A stretch of 15,281 bases of DNA, from positions 1 through 15,281 of the forward strand of contig DASSBJ010000149.1 in assembly GCA_035698885.1 (NCBI GenBank), written 5' to 3'. This DNA is from VRUE01 sp035698885 (lineage in GTDB: Bacteria; Actinomycetota; Thermoleophilia; Solirubrobacterales; 70-9). The notes under the pieces were generated by a model. It made no database searches. It was given only the letters and a program-made list of their open reading frames with translations, and was not told the DNA's origin. This document shows, one piece after another, positions 1 to 6,195 of this stretch; position 1 is the stretch's first letter; each line of letters begins with the position of its first letter. Made by a program: the position numbers and the translations under genes.

Positions 1-1211
1 GACGCGCGACCCCCCAGAACCTGCATCAGCGCCCAGTCGGCGGGCGTGTTCGAGAGCGGCGAGGGCGGGCACACCCGGTTCTTCTCGGCGTCGTCTTCGC
101 GGGTCGCCTCCACGTAGCCGATCAGCGCCGCCGCCAGGCAGGGGAAGCCCGCCCGTACCGGCTGGATCGTGATCGCCTGCTCGCCCCAGATCGGAACCAG
201 CGGCGGGTACTGGAGCCCGGCTGCGGCGCAGTGGACGATCGCCGCGTCCCTGTGGATCGCGGCGTCGCCTTCCTCGAGTTCGATCCGCCCGGGTTGCACC
301 CCGCGGACGTGACCGCGCCGCACGACCCGCTCGATGCCGCGCAAGAGGTCGAGCTCCCAGCGGGCTAGGGTCGGGGTCTTCGCCATGGTCGGCGTCACCG
401 AGGGGTCGATGCGGAGCATCACCCCCGCCGCCTCCATGCGCAGGAAGAGGTCATCCGGGGAGGAGGCCTCCCGTGCCGCCTCCATCGTGTCGGCCGCCAT
501 CCCGATGAACACGGCGGGATCGGGCTGGACGACCGCGCGGTCGAGCATCCAGGGGTCGCGGGGACGGACCCAGCAGATCGAGTCCGGGTCGACGCCGTTT
601 TGAAGCAGCCAGACGCAGGCGTCGGTCGCCGTCTTTCCCGACCCCACGACGACGAACTCGCCGGGCGCGGCCTCCAGCCTCGGCAGCTCGTTGACCGGCA
701 GCACCCGGGCCCCGTCGGCGACCCCGAACGGCGGCTCGGTCGTCGCGGGAATCTCGGGGGCGAGGTAGCGGGCGTCGACGACCCTGCAATCCGGCCCGGC
801 CCGGTAGCGCTCTCCGCTCAGGCGGGAGACGAACGAGCCGTCGCCGAGGTACTCGCAGCTCGGGTGGAACTCCACCCGGCCCGAGGTCATCAGCCGCTCG
901 TTCAGCAGCCGCTGGTAGTAGGCGCAGATCTCCGCTGCGCCGGCCCGCTCGTGCAGGCCGGCCTCCGGTCCTTCGCTCTGGATCGATCCCGAGCCCAGCA
1001 CGGTCGAGGCGACGCCGTAGAACGAGGACGCCTGGTGCAGCCGCACGAACGGGTAGGCGTCGAGCCAGTGCCCGCCGGGCCCGTACCGGCGATCGACCAG
1101 GGCGACCCGCACGTCCGCATGCTGGGTCAGCGCGTCGGCGAAAGCCATGCCCGACGCGCCCGCTCCGACCACCAGGTAGTCAGCCTCGAGCCCACGCGGC
1201 ATCGCAGCCAT
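1..1211 (-). CDS. FAD/NAD(P)-dependent oxidoreductase, C-terminus cut by window start
   Basis: Read from an ATG at 1211 to the window edge, about 403 residues with no stop, so the C-terminus is missing. The N-terminus has an FAD-binding Rossmann motif, GAGASG at residues 16-21 after a hydrophobic strand, with an acidic residue (D40) ending the second strand. A second dinucleotide motif, GSGKTA at 190-195 after strand FVVV, is the expected NAD(P)H site. This two-Rossmann plan is that of flavin-containing monooxygenases and related pyridine nucleotide oxidoreductases. I do not see the FxGxxxHxxxW fingerprint of Baeyer-Villiger monooxygenases between the two sites, so that subclass is not supported. 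A second ATG at 1202 is possible; 1211 is preferred because GAGG lies 9 nt upstream. The gene follows the PadR regulator on the same strand by 66 nt and is probably co-transcribed with it. Substrate unknown. Confidence 0.85.
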   Translation of the reverse strand, partial: MAAMPRGLEADYLVVGAGASGMAFADALTQHADVRVALVDRRYGPGGHWLDAYPFVRLHQASSFYGVASTVLGSGSIQSEGPEAGLHERAGAAEICAYYQRLLNERLMTSGRVEFHPSCEYLGDGSFVSRLSGERYRAGPDCRVVDARYLAPEIPATTEPPFGVADGARVLPVNELPRLEAAPGEFVVVGSGKTATDACVWLLQNGVDPDSICWVRPRDPWMLDRAVVQPDPAVFIGMAADTMEAAREASSPDDLFLRMEAAGVMLRIDPSVTPTMAKTPTLARWELDLLRGIERVVRRGHVRGVQPGRIELEEGDAAIHRDAAIVHCAAAGLQYPPLVPIWGEQAITIQPVRAGFPCLAAALIGYVEATREDDAEKNRVCPPSPLSNTPADWALMQVLGGRA

Positions 1212-1277
1212 TCAACCACGCCTCGGATCTACAGTCGCTTCGGGCGGGAGCCGGATGCAGCCGCGAGGAGCGGCCGG

Positions 1278-1817
1278 TCAGCTCGCAGTCGACTCCGCCT
1301 CGCCCAGACTCCCGAGTAACTCGAGCATCATCTCGTGGTAGGCGACGCCGGCGACCAGGGTGCGCTCCGAGGGCTCCCAGCCCTCCCCCTGACGGACATC
1401 ATCGAGGTAGCCGCGCAGCTCCTCAAGCTTGGCCCGGTGCCAGTCGACCCGAGCCGCTGTAAGCGCGAAGGGATTCGCCCCGGCGAAGACTTTGAGCAGC
1501 AGTTCGTCGCGCAGCTGCGGCGGCGCCGCGACCGGCTCGCTCGCCCACGCGGCCAGTGCCTGGCGGCCCTCCTCGGTCAGCGAGTAGCTCTTGCGACGAC
1601 GACCGCCGGGCTCCTGCGCGACCGACAGGAAGCCGCCCGCCGCAAGGCGCGCCGGCTCCTCGTAGGCGGTCGTGTGGGGCACCGGCCAGAAGTTCTCGAT
1701 CGATTTGTCGAGCGCCTGCTTGATGTCGTAGGAGGTTGCCTCGCCGAGCTGCTCGAGCAGCGCCAGCAGCGCGTAGGAGGTGGTGGTCAGCCTGATCTGC
1801 GGCTTTTCGCGGGTCAT
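1278..1817 (-). CDS. PadR-family transcriptional regulator
   Basis: This 179-residue protein matches the PadR family in length and plan. A winged helix-turn-helix occupies about residues 14-83, including SYALLALL, the helix SYDIKQALDK, and the wing GRRRKSYSLTEEG. A helical C-terminal dimerisation region (about 100-172) follows, of the type that binds small effectors. PadR proteins usually repress a neighbouring detoxification, efflux or phenolic-acid gene until ligand binds. An upstream in-frame ATG at 1832 would add five residues. I chose 1817 because GGGAAG lies 7 nt before it, whereas nothing resembling a ribosome site precedes 1832. The gene diverges from the FAD monooxygenase at 1898, and the intergenic palindrome at 1842-1859 is the natural candidate for its operator. 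The ligand cannot be read from sequence. Confidence 0.9.
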   Translation of the reverse strand: MTREKPQIRLTTTSYALLALLEQLGEATSYDIKQALDKSIENFWPVPHTTAYEEPARLAAGGFLSVAQEPGGRRRKSYSLTEEGRQALAAWASEPVAAPPQLRDELLLKVFAGANPFALTAARVDWHRAKLEELRGYLDDVRQGEGWEPSERTLVAGVAYHEMMLELLGSLGEAESTAS

Positions 1818-1841
1818 CGACTTGCTTCCCATCGTTCTAAG

Positions 1842-1859
1842 CGTATAGTACGAGACGTA
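1842..1859. promoter_or_regulatory. Candidate PadR operator (nested palindrome)
   Basis: Three alternating half-sites, CGTA-tag-TACG-aga-CGTA, make two overlapping perfect palindromes that share the central TACG. They lie between the divergent PadR and monooxygenase genes, 24 nt upstream of the PadR start and 38 nt upstream of the monooxygenase start. A plus-strand -10-like TATAGT (1844-1849), with a weak TTGCTT 16 nt before it (1822-1827), and a minus-strand TACTAT (1850-1845) both overlap the repeat. A protein bound here could therefore block both arms. The operator role is inferred from position and symmetry; the half-site differs from the ATGT/ACAT type common for PadR. Confidence 0.45.
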
Positions 1860-1897
1860 TCGTCCGGACTCTACTCAGCGCCCCACCGGAGGTGGCC

Positions 1898-3205
1898 ATG
1901 AGCGACACAGCAGACCGCAACGCAAGCCGGCCGGCCGGCTATGACGCCGTGATCGTCGGCGCCAGTCTCGCAGGCTGCGCCGCCGCGATTCTCCTCGGCC
2001 GCGCGGGGGCGCGGGTCGCCGTGCTCGAGAAGCAGCCCGATCCGCGCGCGTTCAAGCGCATGTGCTCGCACTTCATCCAGGCCTCGGCGGTGCCTTCGAT
2101 CGAACGTCTCGGCATGCTGGAGCCGATCGAAGCAGCCGGCGGGGTGCGCTCTCGCTTCCAGGCCTGGACGCGCTGGGGTTGGATCAGGCCCCCTTTGGAG
2201 CGGGCCGCCGTCTCGCTCAACGTCCGCCGCGAGGTGCTCGACCCGATGCTCCGCGAGAAGGCCGCCATGACCCCGGGCGTCGAGATGCGGCTCGGGCAGG
2301 CCGTGCACGGTCTGATCCGGGACGGCGCCGAGGTCGCCGGCGTCATCGCCCGCGACAGGGACGGCGGCGAGCAACGACTGCGGGCCAGGCTGACGATCGG
2401 GGCGGACGGTCGCGACTCGAAGGTCGCCGAGCTCTCCGAGATCGGGGAAAAGGTCCTGCCCCACGGGCGCTTCGCTTACGGCGGCTACTTCGAGGGGGCG
2501 ACACCCGACTTCGCGCCCGACGCCTCGATTTGGATGCTGGACCCGAACTGGGCCGCAGCCTTCCCCACCGACAGTTGCCTCACCTTCTACGCAGCTATGG
2601 CGACCAAGGACCTCTTGCCGGAGTTCAAACGCGACCCCGAGGGGGCGCTTGTCGAGTACGTCAGCTCGGTTCCGGAGCCACCGCCGATCCGCGAGGCGCG
2701 CCTGGTCGGTGACGTGCTCGGCAAGATCGAGATGCCGAACCGGGTCCGCGTCACCACGGCCCCGGGCCTCGCTCTGGTCGGAGACGCGGCGCAGGCCGTC
2801 GATCCACTCTTCGGGATCGGTTGCGGCTGGGCTCTCCAGTCGAGCGAATGGCTCGCCGACTCGGTCGTCCCGGCCCTGCGCGGCGACGAGCCCCTCGAGC
2901 GGGGTCTGAAGCGCTATCGCCGCCTGCACAAGCGAAGGCTCGGGGGCCACACCTTGATGGTCAACGACTACGCCAGCGGACGGCCGATGAACCGCGGCGA
3001 GAAGACGATCTTCGCGGCGGCCGCCCGCGACCCGAAGGTCGCGGCCAACTTCGACGCCTTCGGGACGCGCCAGATCGGCCCGGCGAGGATGTTCGCGACC
3101 ACCGTGCCGCGGGCTCTGGCGGTCAACCTGCGATATTCGCGGAGGCGACGGCGCGAGGATGTGCCTATCGCCGACGACGGGCAGGCCCGGGCGGCAGTTC
3201 GATGA
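1898..3205 (+). CDS. FAD-dependent monooxygenase, PHBH fold (group A / geranylgeranyl-reductase-like)
   Basis: This 435-residue flavoprotein carries the three signatures of the p-hydroxybenzoate hydroxylase fold. They are an N-terminal FAD Rossmann motif, VGASLAG (residues 20-26) with E44 closing the second strand; the DG motif, LTIGADGR with D170-G171; and the GD motif ALVGDAAQAVDP, with D296 contacting the flavin ribityl chain. The family includes aromatic hydroxylases, halogenase-like enzymes and lipid reductases, and the substrate class cannot be fixed here. No signal peptide is visible. A basic patch (RYSRRRRRE) lies near the C-terminus. The ATG at 1898 is chosen over the in-frame GTG at 1892 because GGAGG (1888-1892) is 5 nt upstream of the ATG and overlaps the GTG. 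Its stop overlaps the next gene's start as ATGA, so the two are translationally coupled and likely serve one pathway. Confidence 0.88.
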   Translation: MSDTADRNASRPAGYDAVIVGASLAGCAAAILLGRAGARVAVLEKQPDPRAFKRMCSHFIQASAVPSIERLGMLEPIEAAGGVRSRFQAWTRWGWIRPPLERAAVSLNVRREVLDPMLREKAAMTPGVEMRLGQAVHGLIRDGAEVAGVIARDRDGGEQRLRARLTIGADGRDSKVAELSEIGEKVLPHGRFAYGGYFEGATPDFAPDASIWMLDPNWAAAFPTDSCLTFYAAMATKDLLPEFKRDPEGALVEYVSSVPEPPPIREARLVGDVLGKIEMPNRVRVTTAPGLALVGDAAQAVDPLFGIGCGWALQSSEWLADSVVPALRGDEPLERGLKRYRRLHKRRLGGHTLMVNDYASGRPMNRGEKTIFAAAARDPKVAANFDAFGTRQIGPARMFATTVPRALAVNLRYSRRRRREDVPIADDGQARAAVR

Positions 3206-4056
3206 CCACGCCGACGCCGGAGCGCACCCGGATCGTGACCGGCGGGATCGAGGCGCGGCTTGTGCAGGCGGGGCCGCGCGAAGCGAGCGCAGCCGTCGTC
3301 TTCGTCCACGGCAACCCGGGCTCCGCCGACGACTGGGAGGCGCTGGTCGCCGCCAGCGGCGGCGCCGGCCTCCGCGCGGTTGCCTTCGACCTGCCGGACT
3401 TCGGCGAGACTGTGGCGCCGGAGGGCTTTGAGCACTCCGCGGTGGGTTACGCGACGTTCGTCGCGCAGACGCTCGAGGCGCTGGGAATCGAACGCGTTCA
3501 CCTCGTCCTGCACGACTTCGGCGGCCCGATCGGCCTGATCTGGGCGGCGATGAACGCTGACGCCGTGGCGAGCGTCACGCTGATCGACACCGGTGTGCTG
3601 CCCGACTACAAGTGGCATCGGCTGGCGCGGATATGGCGCACGCCGGTGATCGGCGAGATCTTTCAGGCTATCGCCACCCGAGGGGCATTCCGCCGCCTTC
3701 TCAACCGCAACGAGCCGCAGGGGCTGCCCCGTCCCTTTGTCGAACGGATGTACGACCACTACGATCGCCGTACCCGCCGCGCGGTGCTGAACCTCTACCG
3801 GGCCACCGACGACCCCGGGGCGGCAGGCGCCGAGTTCGCTGCCCTAATGGCTCCGCGCGACATCCCGGCGCTCGTGATCTGGGGAGAGCAAGACGCTTAC
3901 CTGCCGGCTGCTTACGCCATACGCCAGCGCGAGGCCTTCCCCTCCGCAGATGTCCATGTGCTGCCAGCGAGCGGCCACTGGCCTTACGCGGACGCCCCGG
4001 AGACGGTCGAGCGGCTGCTGCTCGATTTCCTCGGCGGGGCGGCGCCGCTTTCGTAA
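3202..4056 (+). CDS. Alpha/beta hydrolase with Asp nucleophile (haloalkane dehalogenase / epoxide hydrolase type)
   Basis: A 284-residue alpha/beta-fold hydrolase, a normal single-domain length. The oxyanion-hole motif HGNPGS begins at residue 36. The nucleophile elbow LHDFGGPIG puts Asp105, not Ser, at the catalytic position, as in haloalkane dehalogenases and epoxide hydrolases. The remaining triad candidates are D231 (IWGEQDAYLP) and H259 (ASGHWPYADAP). A cap domain lies between, about residues 135-215. The HGNP motif is common in dehalogenases, while epoxide hydrolases need two cap tyrosines, and the sequence alone does not decide. The ATG at 3202 overlaps the monooxygenase stop (ATGA), and reading further upstream would only run antiparallel through that gene's other frames. 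An epoxide or other product made by the monooxygenase, opened by this hydrolase, is an attractive but unproven link. Confidence 0.88.
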   Translation: MTTPTPERTRIVTGGIEARLVQAGPREASAAVVFVHGNPGSADDWEALVAASGGAGLRAVAFDLPDFGETVAPEGFEHSAVGYATFVAQTLEALGIERVHLVLHDFGGPIGLIWAAMNADAVASVTLIDTGVLPDYKWHRLARIWRTPVIGEIFQAIATRGAFRRLLNRNEPQGLPRPFVERMYDHYDRRTRRAVLNLYRATDDPGAAGAEFAALMAPRDIPALVIWGEQDAYLPAAYAIRQREAFPSADVHVLPASGHWPYADAPETVERLLLDFLGGAAPLS

Positions 4057-4304
4057 ATGATCCTCCGAGTGCGTCGCGCGTGATGCCGAGCTCGATATAG
4101 ACCGGCCCTTCTCCTCGCGCGAAGCGAGGGCGCCCACAACCTGCGCTCCGTCGCGAGCGATTCGAACTTGTCGCGTCCGTTGGGGTGATCGCACTGCGGC
4201 ATCTCGCACTTCAGCTCAAGAATCTGCCCACGTTCGGCCATCTGCACGAGGATGCCCTTCACGCCGAATCCGCGGAGTCGGTCCGCAACCGATTCATCTG
4301 CCAT
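3984..4304 (-). pseudogene. Small Cys-motif protein remnant, probably frameshifted
   Basis: An ATG at 4304, preceded by AGGA 9 nt upstream, opens a frame with a protein-like start (MADESVADRLRGFGVKG) and a Cys-containing motif KCEMPQCDHPNGRDKF around residues 33-48. After about residue 58 the frame becomes Arg-rich and runs about 70 nt antiparallel into the end of the hydrolase gene. From about 4125 down to 4055 a neighbouring minus frame reads GPVYIELGITRDALGGSF, which looks like real protein. A single-base indel near 4115-4130, exactly at a CCTCGC/GCGAGG hairpin, would join the two. The motif resembles short CxMPxC zinc-site proteins I recall from related genomes, but I cannot name the family with confidence. 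It could also be intact with an Arg-rich tail. Confidence 0.4.
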
Positions 4305-4440
4305 GCGGCGATCCTGACACAACTGCTCTCGCGTGGTTGCGAGCGCGTCGTCGGTTGTCGTGCCTGCTACCGGCTTGGACGAGGAGCGGGAGCGGCGCTC
4401 TCATAACGCCAACCCAGAACGCGGGCGCTATGGTCGAACG
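4057..4440. other. Intergenic stretch between hydrolase and VOC genes
   Basis: This 384-base stretch holds the small minus-strand remnant ending in the hydrolase and about 130 bases upstream of the VOC gene. Two short GC hairpins are visible: CCTCGC-gcgaa-GCGAGG at 4113-4129 and CTCGC-gtggtt-GCGAG at 4328-4343. Neither is followed by a T-run on either strand, so I do not call them intrinsic terminators. No tRNA, repeat array or insertion-sequence end is visible. Confidence 0.5.
4429..4434 (+). promoter_or_regulatory. Candidate -10 for leaderless transcription of the VOC gene
   Basis: TATGGT fits the TANNNT pattern and ends 6 nt before the ATG at 4441, so initiation would fall at or next to the start codon. 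No Shine-Dalgarno precedes that ATG, which agrees with a leaderless mRNA, a common arrangement in actinobacteria. No convincing -35 is visible. Confidence 0.3.
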
Positions 4441-5178
4441 ATGTTCGACCACGTTGGGATTCGGGTCGTGGACCTCGCCGCCTCGGAGCGCTTCTATCGC
4501 ACCGTTCTCGCTGCGCTCGGCATCGAGCCGACGCACGTTGCTGGTGACGAGAGGATCGAGTGGGACGACTTCCATGTGGCAGCCGCTTCGTCGACGAATC
4601 TGTCAACCCGACACCTGCATGTGGGTTTCGTCGCGCCCTCGCGGCAACAGGTGGACGAGTTCTGGCGGGCTGGAATCGACGCCGGCTACGAAGACGACGG
4701 GGCGCCGGGCGAGCGTCCCCAGTACACCCCCAGCTACTACGGAGCCTTCCTGCGGGACCCCGACGGCAACAGCGCCGAGGCGGTTCGACACGACTTCGTG
4801 CGGAGCGACGGCAACATAGACCACCTCTGGATCCGCGTGCGCGATCTCGCTGCCACGAGCGGCTTCTACGCGGCGACCATGCGGCACACCGGCCTGCGCG
4901 AGGGTCGCCGCTGGCCACAGGGCCGCCAGTTCCGCGGCGCCTCGGCGACGTTCTCACTCGTCGCCGACGACGGCCCGGTCACCGAGCATCTCCAAGTCGC
5001 CTTCCCCGCGCCCGATCCCCAGACTGTCGACGATTTTCACCGCGACGCGATCGCCTTCGGCGGCAAAGACGCCGGCGCGCCTCGCGAGCGATTCGAGGAT
5101 CGGGCGCGCGCCTACACAGCGGCAGTCATCGACCCGGGCGGGACGAGGGTCGAATCCGCATTTCGACAGGCCCGCTGA
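4441..5178 (+). CDS. Two-domain VOC-superfamily protein (glyoxalase / dioxygenase fold)
   Basis: This 245-residue protein is made of two vicinal-oxygen-chelate modules, about residues 2-118 and 126-242. Each module keeps a plausible 2-His-1-Glu metal set: H4, H60 and E113 in the first, H128, H183 and E238 in the second. The openings FDHVGIRV and IDHLWIRV are clearly duplicated. VOC proteins include glyoxalases, extradiol dioxygenases, epimerases and resistance proteins; the specific reaction is not readable. The ATG at 4441 is chosen because the fold begins immediately after it and upstream in-frame codons look non-coding, although no ribosome-binding site precedes it. The gene stands alone between the remnant and the convergent ddl. 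A role with the nearby monooxygenase and hydrolase is possible but not shown by coupling. Confidence 0.85.
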   Translation: MFDHVGIRVVDLAASERFYRTVLAALGIEPTHVAGDERIEWDDFHVAAASSTNLSTRHLHVGFVAPSRQQVDEFWRAGIDAGYEDDGAPGERPQYTPSYYGAFLRDPDGNSAEAVRHDFVRSDGNIDHLWIRVRDLAATSGFYAATMRHTGLREGRRWPQGRQFRGASATFSLVADDGPVTEHLQVAFPAPDPQTVDDFHRDAIAFGGKDAGAPRERFEDRARAYTAAVIDPGGTRVESAFRQAR

Positions 5179-5226
5179 GCTTCGCCGAGAACCGGCCCTG
5201 ACACCAGTCCCGCCGATGCCTGGCGC
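5179..5226. other. Convergent intergenic gap
   Basis: A 48-base gap separates the convergent VOC gene and ddl. A perfect 6-bp inverted pair, CTGAGC (5175-5180) and GCTCAG (5225-5230), spans both stop codons, but its arms are 44 nt apart and there is no T-run. No convincing bidirectional terminator is visible. Confidence 0.4.
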
Positions 5227-6195
5227 TCAGAACTCGTAGGAGCGCGCCTTGGCGTGGCGTTCGATCGCGAGGTTGACCAGGCGGTCGCATAGGTCCGGGT
5301 ACGGGAGGCCGGTGGCCTCCCAGAGCTTGGCGTAGACGCTGGTCTCGGTGAAGCCGGGCATCGTGTTGAGCTCGTTGACGAGGACCTGGCCGTCGGGCTC
5401 GACGAAGAAGTCGCAGCGGGCGAGGCCGGCGCAGCCGGCGAGGCGGAAGGACTCGATCGCGAGCTCGCGCAGGCGGGTGGTCTGGTCAGGCTCGAGCGGG
5501 GCGGGGACGATCAGCTCCATTCCGCCGTCGCTGTACTTGGTCTCGTAGTCGTACCAGTCGCCGTGCGCGACGACCTCGCCCGGCTGGGAGGCCTCGACCG
5601 CCTCGTTGCCGAGCAGCGAGCACTCGACCTCGCGGCCGTGCGCCGAAGCCTCGACGATCACCCGCGGGTCGTGGCGCAGCGCCAGCTCGACCGCCCGGTC
5701 GAGCTCGGGGCCGAGGCCCTCGACCCTGCTGATGCCGACGCTCGAGCCGAGCCGCGAGGGCTTGACCCAGAGCGGCAGGCCGAGCCGCTCGCAGCGCTCG
5801 CGCCAGCCCGGCTCGCCGGCGCCGACGAACCCGACCTGCGGCAGGCCGGCCTCGGCGAACAGCCGCTTCAGCGTCAGCTTGTCCATGCAGATCGCCGAGG
5901 CGAGCACGTCGGAGCCGACGTAGGGGACGTCGAGCCACTCGAGCACGCCCTGCACGCTGCCGTCCTCCCCGAAGGGCCCGTGCAGCGCCGGAAAGACCGC
6001 GTCGGCGCCGAGCAGCCCACCTGCCGGCGAGAGCTCGACCGGCGCGCCGCCATGGCTCCAGCGGCCGTCGCGCGCGATCGTCACCGCCAGCGCCTCGTGC
6101 CCTGCCTGCTCCAACCCGCGCGCCACCGCCTCGCCGGAGCGCAGCGAGACGTCGTGCTCGGAGGAGCGCCCGCCGCTGAGGACCGCGACCCTCAT
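5227..6195 (-). CDS. ddl: D-alanine--D-alanine ligase
   Basis: This 322-residue ATP-grasp enzyme joins two D-Ala in the cytoplasm for the peptidoglycan pentapeptide. Recognisable motifs in order are GGRSSEHDVS (8-17, with the E13 substrate contact), FPALHGPFGEDG (68-79), MDK (104-106), the nucleotide loop KPSRLGSSVGIS (145-156), the mobile loop YDYETKY (215-221), RCDFF (260-264) and NELNTMPGFTETS (274-286, with the Mg-binding E and N). The Tyr-bearing mobile loop fits a D-Ala-D-Ala enzyme rather than a D-Ala-D-Lac resistance ligase. The ATG at 6195 overlaps the pknB stop as ATGA and has GGAAGG 3 nt upstream. An upstream extension would only be an out-of-frame reading of the PASTA region. Ddl as the last gene of this signalling operon ties precursor supply to wall synthesis and sensing. 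Confidence 0.96.
   Translation of the reverse strand: MRVAVLSGGRSSEHDVSLRSGEAVARGLEQAGHEALAVTIARDGRWSHGGAPVELSPAGGLLGADAVFPALHGPFGEDGSVQGVLEWLDVPYVGSDVLASAICMDKLTLKRLFAEAGLPQVGFVGAGEPGWRERCERLGLPLWVKPSRLGSSVGISRVEGLGPELDRAVELALRHDPRVIVEASAHGREVECSLLGNEAVEASQPGEVVAHGDWYDYETKYSDGGMELIVPAPLEPDQTTRLRELAIESFRLAGCAGLARCDFFVEPDGQVLVNELNTMPGFTETSVYAKLWEATGLPYPDLCDRLVNLAIERHAKARSYEF

Noticed and set aside
1..1211. Baeyer-Villiger monooxygenase identity for the first oxidoreductase
   Set aside because: Both Rossmann motifs are present but the FxGxxxHxxxW fingerprint between them was not found.
1871..2950. 359-codon minus-strand open frame opposite the FAD monooxygenase
   Set aside because: No domain or motif; the plus-strand flavoprotein has FAD, DG and GD motifs and a good ribosome-binding site.
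2821..3201. N-terminal extension of the alpha/beta hydrolase
   Set aside because: It overlaps the monooxygenase in another frame and is Arg-rich with no domain; the ATG at 3202 gives a normal family length.
4113..4129. GC hairpin as an intrinsic terminator for the hydrolase gene
   Set aside because: Six-bp stem but no T-run on either strand; could be a chance palindrome or decay site.
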